From Actinomycetota bacterium (GTDB lineage Bacteria; Actinomycetota; Acidimicrobiia; Spongiisociales; ZC4RG35): 8,560 nucleotides of DNA. Location: contig JAKEHF010000054.1 of the NCBI GenBank assembly GCA_022615295.1, forward strand, positions 1-8,560. Reading direction: 5' to 3'. Made by a program: the position numbers and the translations under genes. The notes under the pieces were generated by a model, which did not search any database, was not told the origin of the DNA, and was given only the letters and a program-made list of their open reading frames with translations. This document shows positions 1 to 6,980 of the stretch, one piece after another (within the stretch, counting starts at the first letter, position 1; the number at the start of each line of letters is the position of its first letter).

Positions 1-186
1 CCCCTCTGGCCCGGCGCCGGTTATGCCGAGCGCGAGGTGTTCGACATGTTCGGGATCACCTTCGATGGTCACCCCGATCTCACGCGGATCCTCATGCCCG
101 ACGATTGGGATGGCTACCCCCTACGCAAGGACTTTGCGGTGGGTTCGGTCCCGGTCCAGTTCAAGGCCTCGCATCAGGTCGACTGA
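1..186 (+). CDS. nuoC: NADH-quinone oxidoreductase subunit C (30 kDa-type), 3' end
   Basis: This is the C-terminal 61 residues of NuoC, cut by the window edge and ending at TGA 184-186. NuoC is a peripheral-arm subunit of complex I that packs against NuoD near the quinone site and carries no cofactor. The frame contains the family signature EREVFDMFGI, followed by F-x-GHPDL-x-RILMPDDW and then GYPLRKDF, which together are diagnostic of the 30 kDa subunit. The tail after PLRKDF is short, as in stand-alone NuoC, and a stop precedes nuoD, so there is no NuoC-NuoD fusion of the E. coli type. The nuoD start follows after a single base, which implies translational coupling. Identity is seen directly from the motifs. 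The N-terminus and start codon are outside the window. Confidence 0.96.
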   Translation, partial: PLWPGAGYAEREVFDMFGITFDGHPDLTRILMPDDWDGYPLRKDFAVGSVPVQFKASHQVD

Positions 187-187
187 G

Positions 188-1534
188 ATGACCGAAGACA
201 AGCGCACCGACACCATCGACATCTGGGTCGCCGGCACGGAGGAGCCCGAGTTCCAGCCCACCTTCGAGGGTGAGCAGGAGATAGGACCCGAGGAGACGGG
301 TGGTCGTCTCGCCGAGCAGTACGGGTCGGTGGTGGACGACGACTACCTCTTCGACGACGAGGTCTCCGAGGACGAGCGCATGGTGATCAACATGGGTCCT
401 CAGCACCCCTCGACACACGGCGTGCTCCGTCTCCAGATCGAGCTCGAGGGGGAGGTCATCCGTCGCACCAAGCCGATCATCGGGTATCTCCACACCGGGA
501 TGGAGAAGACCGCAGAACAGCTCACGTTCGGCCAGGGCACGACCAACGTCACCCGCATGGACTACCTCAGCCCCTTCCACGGGGAGCTCGCCTTCTCGCT
601 CGCCACCGAGAAGCTCCTCGGGATCGAGGTGCCCCCCCGGGCCGCCGCGATCCGGGTCCTGATGACCGAGCTCAACCGGATCACGTCGCACCTGGTCGCC
701 CTGGCCACCGGGGGCATGGACATCGGTGCCATCTCGATGATGATCTACGGGTTCCGGGAACGGGAGTCGATCCTCGCCTTCTTCGAGAAGACCACCGGCC
801 TGCGGATGAACCACAACTACATCCGCCCAGGTGGGGTGGCCGCCGATCTCCCTGCCGGCTGGAAGGACGACGTGGCCGCCATCCTCGCCGAGATGCCCCG
901 AAGGGTGAGGGAGTATGACGACCTTCTTCAGTACAACCCGGTGTGGCTGGCGAGGACCAAAGGAGTCGGGGTGATAACCGCCGAGGAGGCGGTTGCCTAC
1001 AGCATCACCGGCCCCACCCTGCGTGCCACCGGGGTCGATTGGGATCTGCGCAAGGTGTTTCCCTACTCCGGGATCGACCAGTACGAGTTCGAGGTGGTGA
1101 CAGGGGAGAACGGCGACGTCTACGACCGTTACCGGGTTCGAGTGGACGAGATAGCCGAGTCACTCAAGATCGTCTCCCAGGTGATGGACACCATGCCCAA
1201 GGGCGACTACCGGATTCCCGACCGCAAGATCACCCCACCCCCTCGAGCCCGCATCGACGAGTCGATGGAGGCCCTGATCCATCATTTCAAGCTGTTCACC
1301 GAGGGCTTCAAGGTGCCCCCAGGGGAGACCTATGCGGCGGTCGAGTCGCCCCGAGGCGAGCTGGGCTGCTATCTCGTCTCCGACGGCGGGCCCAAGCCCT
1401 ACCGCATGCACACCAGAGCTCCTTCGTTCTACAACCTCCAAGGTCTCCCCATCGCCATGGCCGACAGTCTGATGGCCGACACGATCGCCACGATCGCCTC
1501 ACTCGACCCGGTCATGGGAGACGTCGACAGGTGA
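188..1534 (+). CDS. nuoD: NADH-quinone oxidoreductase subunit D (49 kDa-type)
   Basis: NuoD (448 aa) forms most of the quinone-binding cavity of complex I, near terminal cluster N2, and is related to the large subunit of [NiFe] hydrogenases. The family block GPQHPSTHG spans residues 70-78 and RMDYLSP residues 123-129. His77 and Tyr126 are 49 residues apart, matching the quinone-headgroup ligands His59/Tyr108 of the bovine 49 kDa subunit and His38/Tyr87 of Thermus Nqo4. RPGGVAADLP, TGPTLRATGVDWDLRK, ESPRGELG and the C-terminal LDPVMGDVDR are also present, so the protein is full length. ATG 188 is chosen because it lies 1 nt after the nuoC stop; an upstream in-frame ATG at 23 would run through nuoC. 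The Shine-Dalgarno is weak (AGG 176-178). Residues 1-64 form an acidic extension before the conserved fold. Met65 (ATG 380) is a less likely alternative start. Confidence 0.97.
   Translation: MTEDKRTDTIDIWVAGTEEPEFQPTFEGEQEIGPEETGGRLAEQYGSVVDDDYLFDDEVSEDERMVINMGPQHPSTHGVLRLQIELEGEVIRRTKPIIGYLHTGMEKTAEQLTFGQGTTNVTRMDYLSPFHGELAFSLATEKLLGIEVPPRAAAIRVLMTELNRITSHLVALATGGMDIGAISMMIYGFRERESILAFFEKTTGLRMNHNYIRPGGVAADLPAGWKDDVAAILAEMPRRVREYDDLLQYNPVWLARTKGVGVITAEEAVAYSITGPTLRATGVDWDLRKVFPYSGIDQYEFEVVTGENGDVYDRYRVRVDEIAESLKIVSQVMDTMPKGDYRIPDRKITPPPRARIDESMEALIHHFKLFTEGFKVPPGETYAAVESPRGELGCYLVSDGGPKPYRMHTRAPSFYNLQGLPIAMADSLMADTIATIASLDPVMGDVDR
1516..1520 (+). promoter_or_regulatory. Ribosome binding site supporting the GTG start of nuoE
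   Basis: GGGAG lies inside the last codons of nuoD, ten bases before GTG 1531. It supports GTG as the start of nuoE rather than an upstream codon in the long open frame through nuoD or the internal ATG at 1609. Confidence 0.6.
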
Positions 1535-2142
1535 GCGTCTGGTCGGAACCCACACGTCAGAGGGCCACCGAGATCATCGGCCGCTATCCGAAGAGACGGT
1601 CGGCTGTGATGCCACTGCTCTATCTGGCAATGGCCGAGGAGGGTCGTCTCAGTGAGGAAGGCATGCGGGAGGTCGCCGAGTGGTGTGGCATCACCCCGGC
1701 CCAGGTGCAGGCTGTGGCCAGCTTCTACACCATGTACAAGACCGAGCCCGTCGGTCGATACCTCGTCTCTTGCTGCACCTCGATCAGCTGCATGCTCCTC
1801 GGGGCCGACGAGGTCCTCGGGGCGATCGAAGACCAAGCCGGGGTTCCCGACGGTGAGACCGACAAAGAGGGGCACCTCTCAGTGGAGCACGTCGAGTGTC
1901 TCGGGGCCTGTGGCGGCGCTGTTGCCGTCCAGGTGAACTACGAGCTGATCGAGGGTGTGACCCCCGACCGGGCCAGGGCCCTGGTCGACTGGCTGCGCAA
2001 TGCGCGACCAGATGTGGTCAACGGAGACGAGATGCAGGAGCTCTTCGGCACGAGACGTTCCTTCGAGTGGGCCATCCATGAGGAGGACGGGGCGGTAGGG
2101 CCCTATCCGGCGTTCCAGCCCCTGGGGACGGTCGGGCGATGA
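1531..2142 (+). CDS. nuoE: NADH-quinone oxidoreductase subunit E (24 kDa-type, 2Fe-2S cluster N1a)
   Basis: NuoE (203 aa) is the thioredoxin-like [2Fe-2S] subunit of the NADH-dehydrogenase module and partners NuoF. The helical N-terminal region (about 10-70) contains the family pattern ITPAQVQAVASFYTMY. The N1a ligands are all present: Cys82 and Cys87 (C-x4-C) plus Cys123 and Cys127 in ECLGAC. After Cys127 the sequence is GGAV, where many homologues have an xAP-type turn. A tail of about 45 residues follows the thioredoxin-like domain and includes PYPAFQPLG; extended NuoE tails are, from memory, common in Actinobacteria. The GTG start at 1531 overlaps the nuoD stop as GTGA and has GGGAG ten bases upstream. 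Much longer upstream reading in this frame runs inside nuoD and lacks family similarity. The start is inferred; the family assignment is firm. Confidence 0.95.
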   Translation: MSVWSEPTRQRATEIIGRYPKRRSAVMPLLYLAMAEEGRLSEEGMREVAEWCGITPAQVQAVASFYTMYKTEPVGRYLVSCCTSISCMLLGADEVLGAIEDQAGVPDGETDKEGHLSVEHVECLGACGGAVAVQVNYELIEGVTPDRARALVDWLRNARPDVVNGDEMQELFGTRRSFEWAIHEEDGAVGPYPAFQPLGTVGR

Positions 2143-3470
2143 CCACCCTTGTCGTCACCAAACGGATGGCGGAGCACCCGGCCGACTCCCACACCATCAC
2201 CCGATACCAGGCCACCGGGGGCTACCAGCAGGCCAAACGGGCATTGGGGATGACCCGGGACGAGCTCGTCGAGGAGGTCAAGGCCTCAGGTCTTCTCGGC
2301 AGGGGCGGGGCGGCGTTCTCCGCCGGTCTCAAGTGGAGCTTTCTCGCCCCGGAGCGCCCGTCATACCTGGTGGTGAACGCCGACGAGTCGGAGCCGGGGA
2401 CCTTCAAGGACCGTCAGCTCCTCGAGAGGGACCCTCATCAGCTGATCGAGGGGCTCATCATCACCGCGATAGCCAACGAGGCCCATCACGCCTTCATCTA
2501 TGTCAGGGGCGAGTACTCCAAACCGGCGCGCCGGGTGCAGAAGGCGGTGGACGAGGCCTACGCCGCCGGGTTCCTGGGCACGGGGATCTTCGGCTCCGAC
2601 TTCGACCTGGATGTCGTGGTCCATCTCGGCGCCGGCGCCTACATCTGTGGCGAGGAGACCGCCCTCATCAACTCCCTGGAGGGTCTGCGCGGCGAGCCGC
2701 GTCTCAAACCGCCGTACTTCCCCGCCGCCAAGGGTCTCTACATGAAGCCGACGATCGTCAACAACGTGGAGACCCTCTCCAACCTGCCCCACATCCTGGC
2801 CCTGGGGTCCGCCGGCTACACCGCGCTCAGCTCCTCGGCCGACACAGGCACCTTCATGATGTCTCTCTCCGGCCACGTCAGGAAGCCGGGGAACTACGAG
2901 GTCCCCCATGGCATCACCTGGCGCGAGCTCATCTTCGACATCGGAGGCGGGATGCGACGTGACCGAGCGCTCAAGACCTGGATTCCCGGCGGAGCCTCGG
3001 CCCCCTGGTTCGTCCCAGAGAAGCATCTCGATCTCGAGATCACCAAGGACGCCACGGCCGAGGCCGGGTCGATGTTGGGGTCGGGAGCGGTCATCGTCAT
3101 GGACGAGGACACCTGCGTGGTCCGGGCCGCAGAGAGGATCGTGCGCTTCTTCGCCCACGAGTCCTGCGGCCAATGCACGCCGTGTCGGGAGGGGACGAGC
3201 TGGCTCGAGATGATCCTGCGTCGTATCGACGAGGGAAGAGGCCGGGCCGTGGACCTCGACCTGATGCTCGACCTCGGTGACGGCATCAGCATCGGTCTCG
3301 AGTGGCCGCCGAGGATGACCACTATCTGCCCACTAGGGCCGTCGGCCGTTTCTCCGATCCTCGCCTTGCGCGACTACTTCCGCTCCGAAGTCTCACGGCA
3401 CCTCGAGGCCGGTGGATGTCCCTTCCCGGGCGGGCACATCGCCGGTGAGGAGGAGGAGGAGGAGGAGTGA
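2139..3470 (+). CDS. nuoF: NADH-quinone oxidoreductase subunit F (51 kDa-type, NADH/FMN site, cluster N3)
   Basis: NuoF (443 aa) is the cytoplasmic NADH-oxidising subunit. It takes hydride from NADH onto FMN and passes electrons to [4Fe-4S] cluster N3. The FMN/NADH region shows the glycine-rich loop GLLGRGGAAF (51-60) followed by GLKWSF, then NADESEPGTFKDR (80-92) and GAYICGEETALINSLEG (166-182). The N3 ligands are intact: Cys343, Cys346 and Cys349 in ESCGQCTPCREG, and Cys397 in TICPLGPSAVSPI. Length is normal for the family. The ATG overlaps the nuoE stop as ATGA 2139-2142, with GGGGA at 2124-2128 upstream. The oddity is the C-terminus, which ends in seven consecutive Glu residues encoded by (GAG)7 and is unlikely to be part of the folded core. 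The loop has Ala59 where many homologues have Gly. Confidence 0.97.
   Translation: MTTLVVTKRMAEHPADSHTITRYQATGGYQQAKRALGMTRDELVEEVKASGLLGRGGAAFSAGLKWSFLAPERPSYLVVNADESEPGTFKDRQLLERDPHQLIEGLIITAIANEAHHAFIYVRGEYSKPARRVQKAVDEAYAAGFLGTGIFGSDFDLDVVVHLGAGAYICGEETALINSLEGLRGEPRLKPPYFPAAKGLYMKPTIVNNVETLSNLPHILALGSAGYTALSSSADTGTFMMSLSGHVRKPGNYEVPHGITWRELIFDIGGGMRRDRALKTWIPGGASAPWFVPEKHLDLEITKDATAEAGSMLGSGAVIVMDEDTCVVRAAERIVRFFAHESCGQCTPCREGTSWLEMILRRIDEGRGRAVDLDLMLDLGDGISIGLEWPPRMTTICPLGPSAVSPILALRDYFRSEVSRHLEAGGCPFPGGHIAGEEEEEEE
3447..3467 (+). repeat. (GAG)7 trinucleotide microsatellite: NuoF poly-Glu tail and nuoG Shine-Dalgarno
   Basis: Seven perfect GAG triplets form the last sense codons of nuoF, in frame, giving seven Glu residues before TGA. 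The same bases contain five overlapping copies of GGAGG (starting at 3449, 3452, 3455, 3458 and 3461), the anti-16S core. The copy at 3455-3459 lies seven bases before the nuoG GTG, an ideal spacing. The final G is also the first base of that GTG. The repeat and motif positions are seen directly; the dual role is inferred. Confidence 0.8.
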
Positions 3471-5890
3471 CCGACCGGGTCAGGTTGAGCATCGACGGCG
3501 TGGAGCACGAGGTGGCCCAGGGTGAGCTTCTGATCAAGGCCGCTCAGGACACCGGCACCTACATACCGAGATTCTGCTGGCACGAGCGGATGAAGCCGGT
3601 GGGGATGTGTCGCATGTGTCTGGTCCAGATCGAGACGCCACGTGGGCCGGCGATGATCACCGCCTGCACCACCAACGTCGCTGATGGGATGGTGGTCGAC
3701 ACCACCAGCGAGGCCGTGAAACGGTCCCAGGAGGCCATCCTCGAGTTCCTGCTCGCCAACCACCCCCTCGACTGCCCCGTCTGCGACAAGGGTGGGGAGT
3801 GCCCGCTCCAGGATCAGGCCCTGGCCTACGGGCCCGGGGAGAGCCGCTTCGTCGAGATCAAGCGGACTTATGTGAAGCCGATCCCCATCTCCGACCTGGT
3901 GCTCCTCGACAGGGAGCGCTGCATCTTGTGTGCTCGCTGCACCCGTTTCTCAGAGGAGATCTCCGGCGACCCGCTCATCGAGTTCATGGAGCGGGGCAAC
4001 CTGACCGAGATCAACACCTTCCCCGACCATCCCTTCTCCTCCTACTTCTCCGGGAACACGGTGCAGATCTGCCCGGTAGGCGCCCTCACCGCCAAGCCTT
4101 ATCGTTTCCGGGCCCGCCCCTGGGATCTCGAGAGGGTCGAGAGCAGCTCGCTGTTCGACACCGCCCACCCACGTGTCGAGGTGCATGCCAGCCAGAACCA
4201 GGTGCTGCGGATCCTCGGGGTCGACCATCCCAACCTCAGCCACGGATGGCTCTCCGACAAGGCCAGATTCGGTTTCGAGTACCTGGGATCGGCCGATCGG
4301 CTCTCCACCCCCCTGGTGAGAGGGGGCGGTCGGCTCGTAGAGGCGACCTGGCCCGAGGCGCTCGAGATCGCGGCTAATCGTCTCCAGCTCATCAAGGATG
4401 AGGACGGTGGTGGGGCGCTGGGTGTGATCGGCGGCGCCCAGGGCAACAACGAGGACGCCTACGCCCTCGCCAAGTTCACCAGGGTGGCCCTGGGGACCAA
4501 CAACCTCGACTGCCGGCTCGACGACACTTTGTCCTCCCACTTCCTGGCTGCGACCGTTGACAGGGCCTTGATCGATGACCTCGACACCTCGGGGACCGTC
4601 ATCGTCTGGGGGCCCGATCTCAAGGAGGAGCATCCCACCCTGTACCTCCGGGTGCGTCGGGCCGCCCAAGAGCTGGGAGCCACCCTCATCGTGGTCCATC
4701 CCCGGGCCACCGGTCTCGACGACAGGGCGGTCGTCAAGCTGGGTTACCGGCCCGGGGGCGGCTTCGCCCTGCTCGACGAGATCGCTGAAGGGGCCCACTC
4801 CGACGTGAGCCATGCCCTGGCGGCGGCGAAGGTAACGGCACTCGTCGGTCTCGCGTCTCTCGCCGACGACCCGCGGCTCCCCGAGTCGGTGGCGGCACTT
4901 GTGAGGCAGAAGGCGCCGGGGGCCCGGATCCTCCCTCTCAGCTCCCGGGCCAACACCTATGGCGCCCTCGACATGGGTGTCGCCCCGGACCTGCTGCCGG
5001 GGAGAGTGGCGGTGGGGGCCATCGGCTGCGCCAACCTCGCCGAATCGTGGGGAGACATACCTTCCCGTCCCGGCCGCGACACCAGGGCGATCCTCGAAGG
5101 TCTCGTCTCCGGCGACGTCCGTGGCCTCCTCCTCGTTGGCGCCGACCCGCTGCGGGACTGCCCCGATCGAACCCTGGCGGGGGAGGCCCTGGAGGCAGCC
5201 GAGTACCTGGTGTCGATCGACGCCTTCGTCAACGACTCCAACCGCGAGGCCGATGTGATCCTCCCCGTCGCGGTGTTCACCGAGAAGGAGGGGACGGTGA
5301 CCAACCTCGAGGGGCGTGTCCAGCGGGTCAGCCGGCTGAGGCCCGCCCCCGGGCAGGCGCGCCCCGATTGGGCCATTCTCGAGGACCTCGCGGCTCTGAT
5401 GGGGGTGGGTCTCGGTCTCGGCTCCGCGGAGACGATCGCCAAGGAGATCGCCGACGTCGCCCCGGTCTATGCCGGTGTCACCTGGGATCTCCTCGACTGG
5501 GAAGAGCGAGACGGGGTGGTCGTCCCGATGACCGGGGACCAGCCCCTCAACCACATACCCGTGTCCCTAGAGGGCAACAGGGCCCCGAGGGCGGCCCTCA
5601 CTCTCCACAGCGCCCGGGTGATGTATGACGACGGGGTCAGGCTGCGCCACTCGCCATCCCTGAGTCGTCTCGCGCCAGGGGCGGTGGCTCACCTCAGCCC
5701 GGTCGACGCTCCCAAAGTGGGCGCCCGGGAGGGGGCGACCCTGCGTCTGGTGACCAAGAAGGGGGAGGGTGAGTTCAGGGCGGTGATCGACCCGGGCACT
5801 CCTGCCGGCGTGGTGTACGTGCCCCTCAACCAGCCAGGGGCGCCGTCATTGGGCGCCGACGCCGTGGTCAGGGTGACGGTGGTCACATGA
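3467..5890 (+). CDS. nuoG: NADH-quinone oxidoreductase subunit G (75 kDa-type, clusters N1b, N5, N4)
   Basis: NuoG (807 aa) is the largest hydrophilic complex I subunit and carries electrons from NuoF toward NuoI. Its ferredoxin-like N-terminus has the N1b ligands Cys37, Cys48, Cys51 and Cys67. N5 is bound by His99, Cys103, Cys106 and Cys112 in NHPLDCPVCDKGGEC. N4 is bound by Cys152, Cys155, Cys158 and Cys202. From about residue 215 it resembles molybdopterin oxidoreductases. Conserved text includes ADVILPV and FTEKEGT (596-610), NLEGRVQR (613-620) and a final beta-rich domain (about 710-807) like the dinucleotide-binding domain of that superfamily, here presumably cofactor-free. There is no Cys between 202 and 349, and Ser263 sits in WLSDKARF where N7-containing homologues have Cys, so N7 is absent. 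The GTG start overlaps the nuoF stop as GTGA, behind a strong GGAGG array. No frameshift or truncation was seen. Confidence 0.96.
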   Translation: MTDRVRLSIDGVEHEVAQGELLIKAAQDTGTYIPRFCWHERMKPVGMCRMCLVQIETPRGPAMITACTTNVADGMVVDTTSEAVKRSQEAILEFLLANHPLDCPVCDKGGECPLQDQALAYGPGESRFVEIKRTYVKPIPISDLVLLDRERCILCARCTRFSEEISGDPLIEFMERGNLTEINTFPDHPFSSYFSGNTVQICPVGALTAKPYRFRARPWDLERVESSSLFDTAHPRVEVHASQNQVLRILGVDHPNLSHGWLSDKARFGFEYLGSADRLSTPLVRGGGRLVEATWPEALEIAANRLQLIKDEDGGGALGVIGGAQGNNEDAYALAKFTRVALGTNNLDCRLDDTLSSHFLAATVDRALIDDLDTSGTVIVWGPDLKEEHPTLYLRVRRAAQELGATLIVVHPRATGLDDRAVVKLGYRPGGGFALLDEIAEGAHSDVSHALAAAKVTALVGLASLADDPRLPESVAALVRQKAPGARILPLSSRANTYGALDMGVAPDLLPGRVAVGAIGCANLAESWGDIPSRPGRDTRAILEGLVSGDVRGLLLVGADPLRDCPDRTLAGEALEAAEYLVSIDAFVNDSNREADVILPVAVFTEKEGTVTNLEGRVQRVSRLRPAPGQARPDWAILEDLAALMGVGLGLGSAETIAKEIADVAPVYAGVTWDLLDWEERDGVVVPMTGDQPLNHIPVSLEGNRAPRAALTLHSARVMYDDGVRLRHSPSLSRLAPGAVAHLSPVDAPKVGAREGATLRLVTKKGEGEFRAVIDPGTPAGVVYVPLNQPGAPSLGADAVVRVTVVT

Positions 5891-6978
5891 GCTGGGCTGA
5901 GATCGGGCTGGTGGTTCTCCGGGTTGTGCTCACATTTGGCCTGTTGCTGGTGGTCACAGTCATCAACGTCTGGGCAGAGCGCAAGATCCTGGCCGACATG
6001 CAGAATCGGATCGGGCCCGACCGAGCCGGGCCCTGGGGGATCCTGCAGACGGTGGCCGACGGTCTCAAGCTCTTCTTCAAGGAGTCGGTGACCCCCCGCA
6101 GGGTGGAGCTGGGAATGTTCCTCCTGGCGCCGTTCCTCGCCGTGGTCCCTGCCTTCCTCATCTTCATGATGGTGCCCTGGGGAAGACCGGTGGTCATCGG
6201 GGGAAACGAGATGCCGCTTCAGGGGGCCGACCTCAACATCGGTCTCCTCTTCATCCTGGCGATGTCCTCGCTGGCGGTCTACGCGGTGATCCTCGCTGGC
6301 TGGTCGTCGGGGTCCAAGTATCCGCTGCTCGGCGGGGTGAGGGCGACGGCCCAAGCCATCTCCTACGAGGCGGCGATGGGTCTGTCGATGGTGGCCGTAG
6401 TGGTCTTCACCGCCACCCAGGGCGAGGGCGGCACCCTTTCGCTGAGCGAGATCGTCACCCGTCAGAGCGGCAACTGGGGAGACATCTCGCCGCTTTTCGC
6501 ATGGGTGCCCAGGTGGAACGTTTTCCCACAGATCGCCGCCTTCGTCATCTTTCTCATCGCCATCGTGGCTGAGACCAACCGGGCGCCCTTCGATCTCGTC
6601 GAGGCCGAGCAGGAGATCGTCGGCTTCCACGCCGAGTACTCGGGGATGAGGTTCGCCATGTTCTTTCTCGCCGAGTACGTCAACATCTTCTCGATGTCGG
6701 CGATCGCCGCCACCCTCTTCCTCGGGGGCTGGAACGGCCCGACGTTCGAGGGAGTCGTCCCCGGATTGGTGTCGGCGTTGCTCCCCACCGTGTGGTTCCT
6801 GGCAAAGACCTACGCCATCGTCTTCGTGTTCTTCTGGGTGCGGGCCACGCTGCCCCGGCTCAGGTACGACCAGCTGATGACACTGGGTTGGAAGCGGCTC
6901 ATACCCGCCGCCGTGGTCTGGCTCGTGGTGTCGAGTGTGGTCATGGGTTGGCGTCAATTCGGACCGCCCTGGAGCTGA
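5887..6978 (+). CDS. nuoH: NADH-quinone oxidoreductase subunit H (ND1-type membrane subunit)
   Basis: NuoH (363 aa) is the membrane subunit that docks the peripheral arm and shapes the entrance of the quinone tunnel and the start of the proton-translocation axis. Several long hydrophobic stretches fit the usual eight or so transmembrane helices. Family signatures include ERKILADMQNRIGPDRAGPW (31-50), GWSSGSKYPLLGGVRATAQ (138-156) with SYE following, and ETNRAPFDLVEAEQEIVG (229-246) with FHAEYSG after it. That acidic loop faces the quinone cavity and is the most conserved part of ND1. The C-terminal RATLPRLRYDQLM and GWKRLIP are also typical. Length is normal to slightly long. The ATG overlaps the nuoG stop as ATGA, with AGGGTGA at 5870-5876 as a plausible Shine-Dalgarno. 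Confidence 0.97.
   Translation: MSWAEIGLVVLRVVLTFGLLLVVTVINVWAERKILADMQNRIGPDRAGPWGILQTVADGLKLFFKESVTPRRVELGMFLLAPFLAVVPAFLIFMMVPWGRPVVIGGNEMPLQGADLNIGLLFILAMSSLAVYAVILAGWSSGSKYPLLGGVRATAQAISYEAAMGLSMVAVVVFTATQGEGGTLSLSEIVTRQSGNWGDISPLFAWVPRWNVFPQIAAFVIFLIAIVAETNRAPFDLVEAEQEIVGFHAEYSGMRFAMFFLAEYVNIFSMSAIAATLFLGGWNGPTFEGVVPGLVSALLPTVWFLAKTYAIVFVFFWVRATLPRLRYDQLMTLGWKRLIPAAVVWLVVSSVVMGWRQFGPPWS
6971..6974 (+). promoter_or_regulatory. Ribosome binding site of nuoI
   Basis: GGAG overlaps the last codons of nuoH and sits six bases before ATG 6981. It fixes this ATG, two bases after the nuoH stop, as the nuoI start over the upstream in-frame ATG at 6792, which lies inside nuoH. Confidence 0.6.
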
Positions 6979-6980
6979 GA

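Noticed and set aside
943..1530. Upstream extension of the nuoE frame through nuoD, giving a possible 399-aa protein
   Set aside because: The extra 196 residues are Arg/His/Pro-rich out-of-frame nuoD sequence without NuoE similarity. The coupled GTG at 1531 with an SD gives a normal NuoE.
1973..1984. Perfect 12-nt palindrome CCAGGGCCCTGG, considered as a hairpin or operator
   Set aside because: It is inside nuoE, with no loop and no following T-run. Short GC palindromes are expected in this composition.
3030..3041. Perfect 12-nt palindrome GATCTCGAGATC, considered as an operator site
   Set aside because: It sits inside nuoF and encodes ordinary Asp-Leu-Glu codons. With no promoter nearby and no second copy seen, chance in biased codons is the simplest explanation.
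4308..4326. C-run and G-run that could pair as a small hairpin within nuoG
   Set aside because: It is an internal coding position, has no U-tract for termination and is not at a gene boundary. Likely chance in GC-rich DNA.
3950..5554. A 534-codon open frame on the minus strand, opposite nuoG
   Set aside because: It lies entirely antisense to a well-conserved gene. Its composition (rich in Gly, Glu, Asp, Val, His, Arg) is what the complement of G/C-biased third positions produces in high-GC DNA, and no family motif is recognisable.
5689..6957. A 422-codon open frame on the minus strand, opposite nuoH and the nuoG end
   Set aside because: It is very rich in His, Asp, Glu and Gly, the complement of hydrophobic nuoH codons. 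It has no recognisable domain and is explained as a shadow of nuoH.
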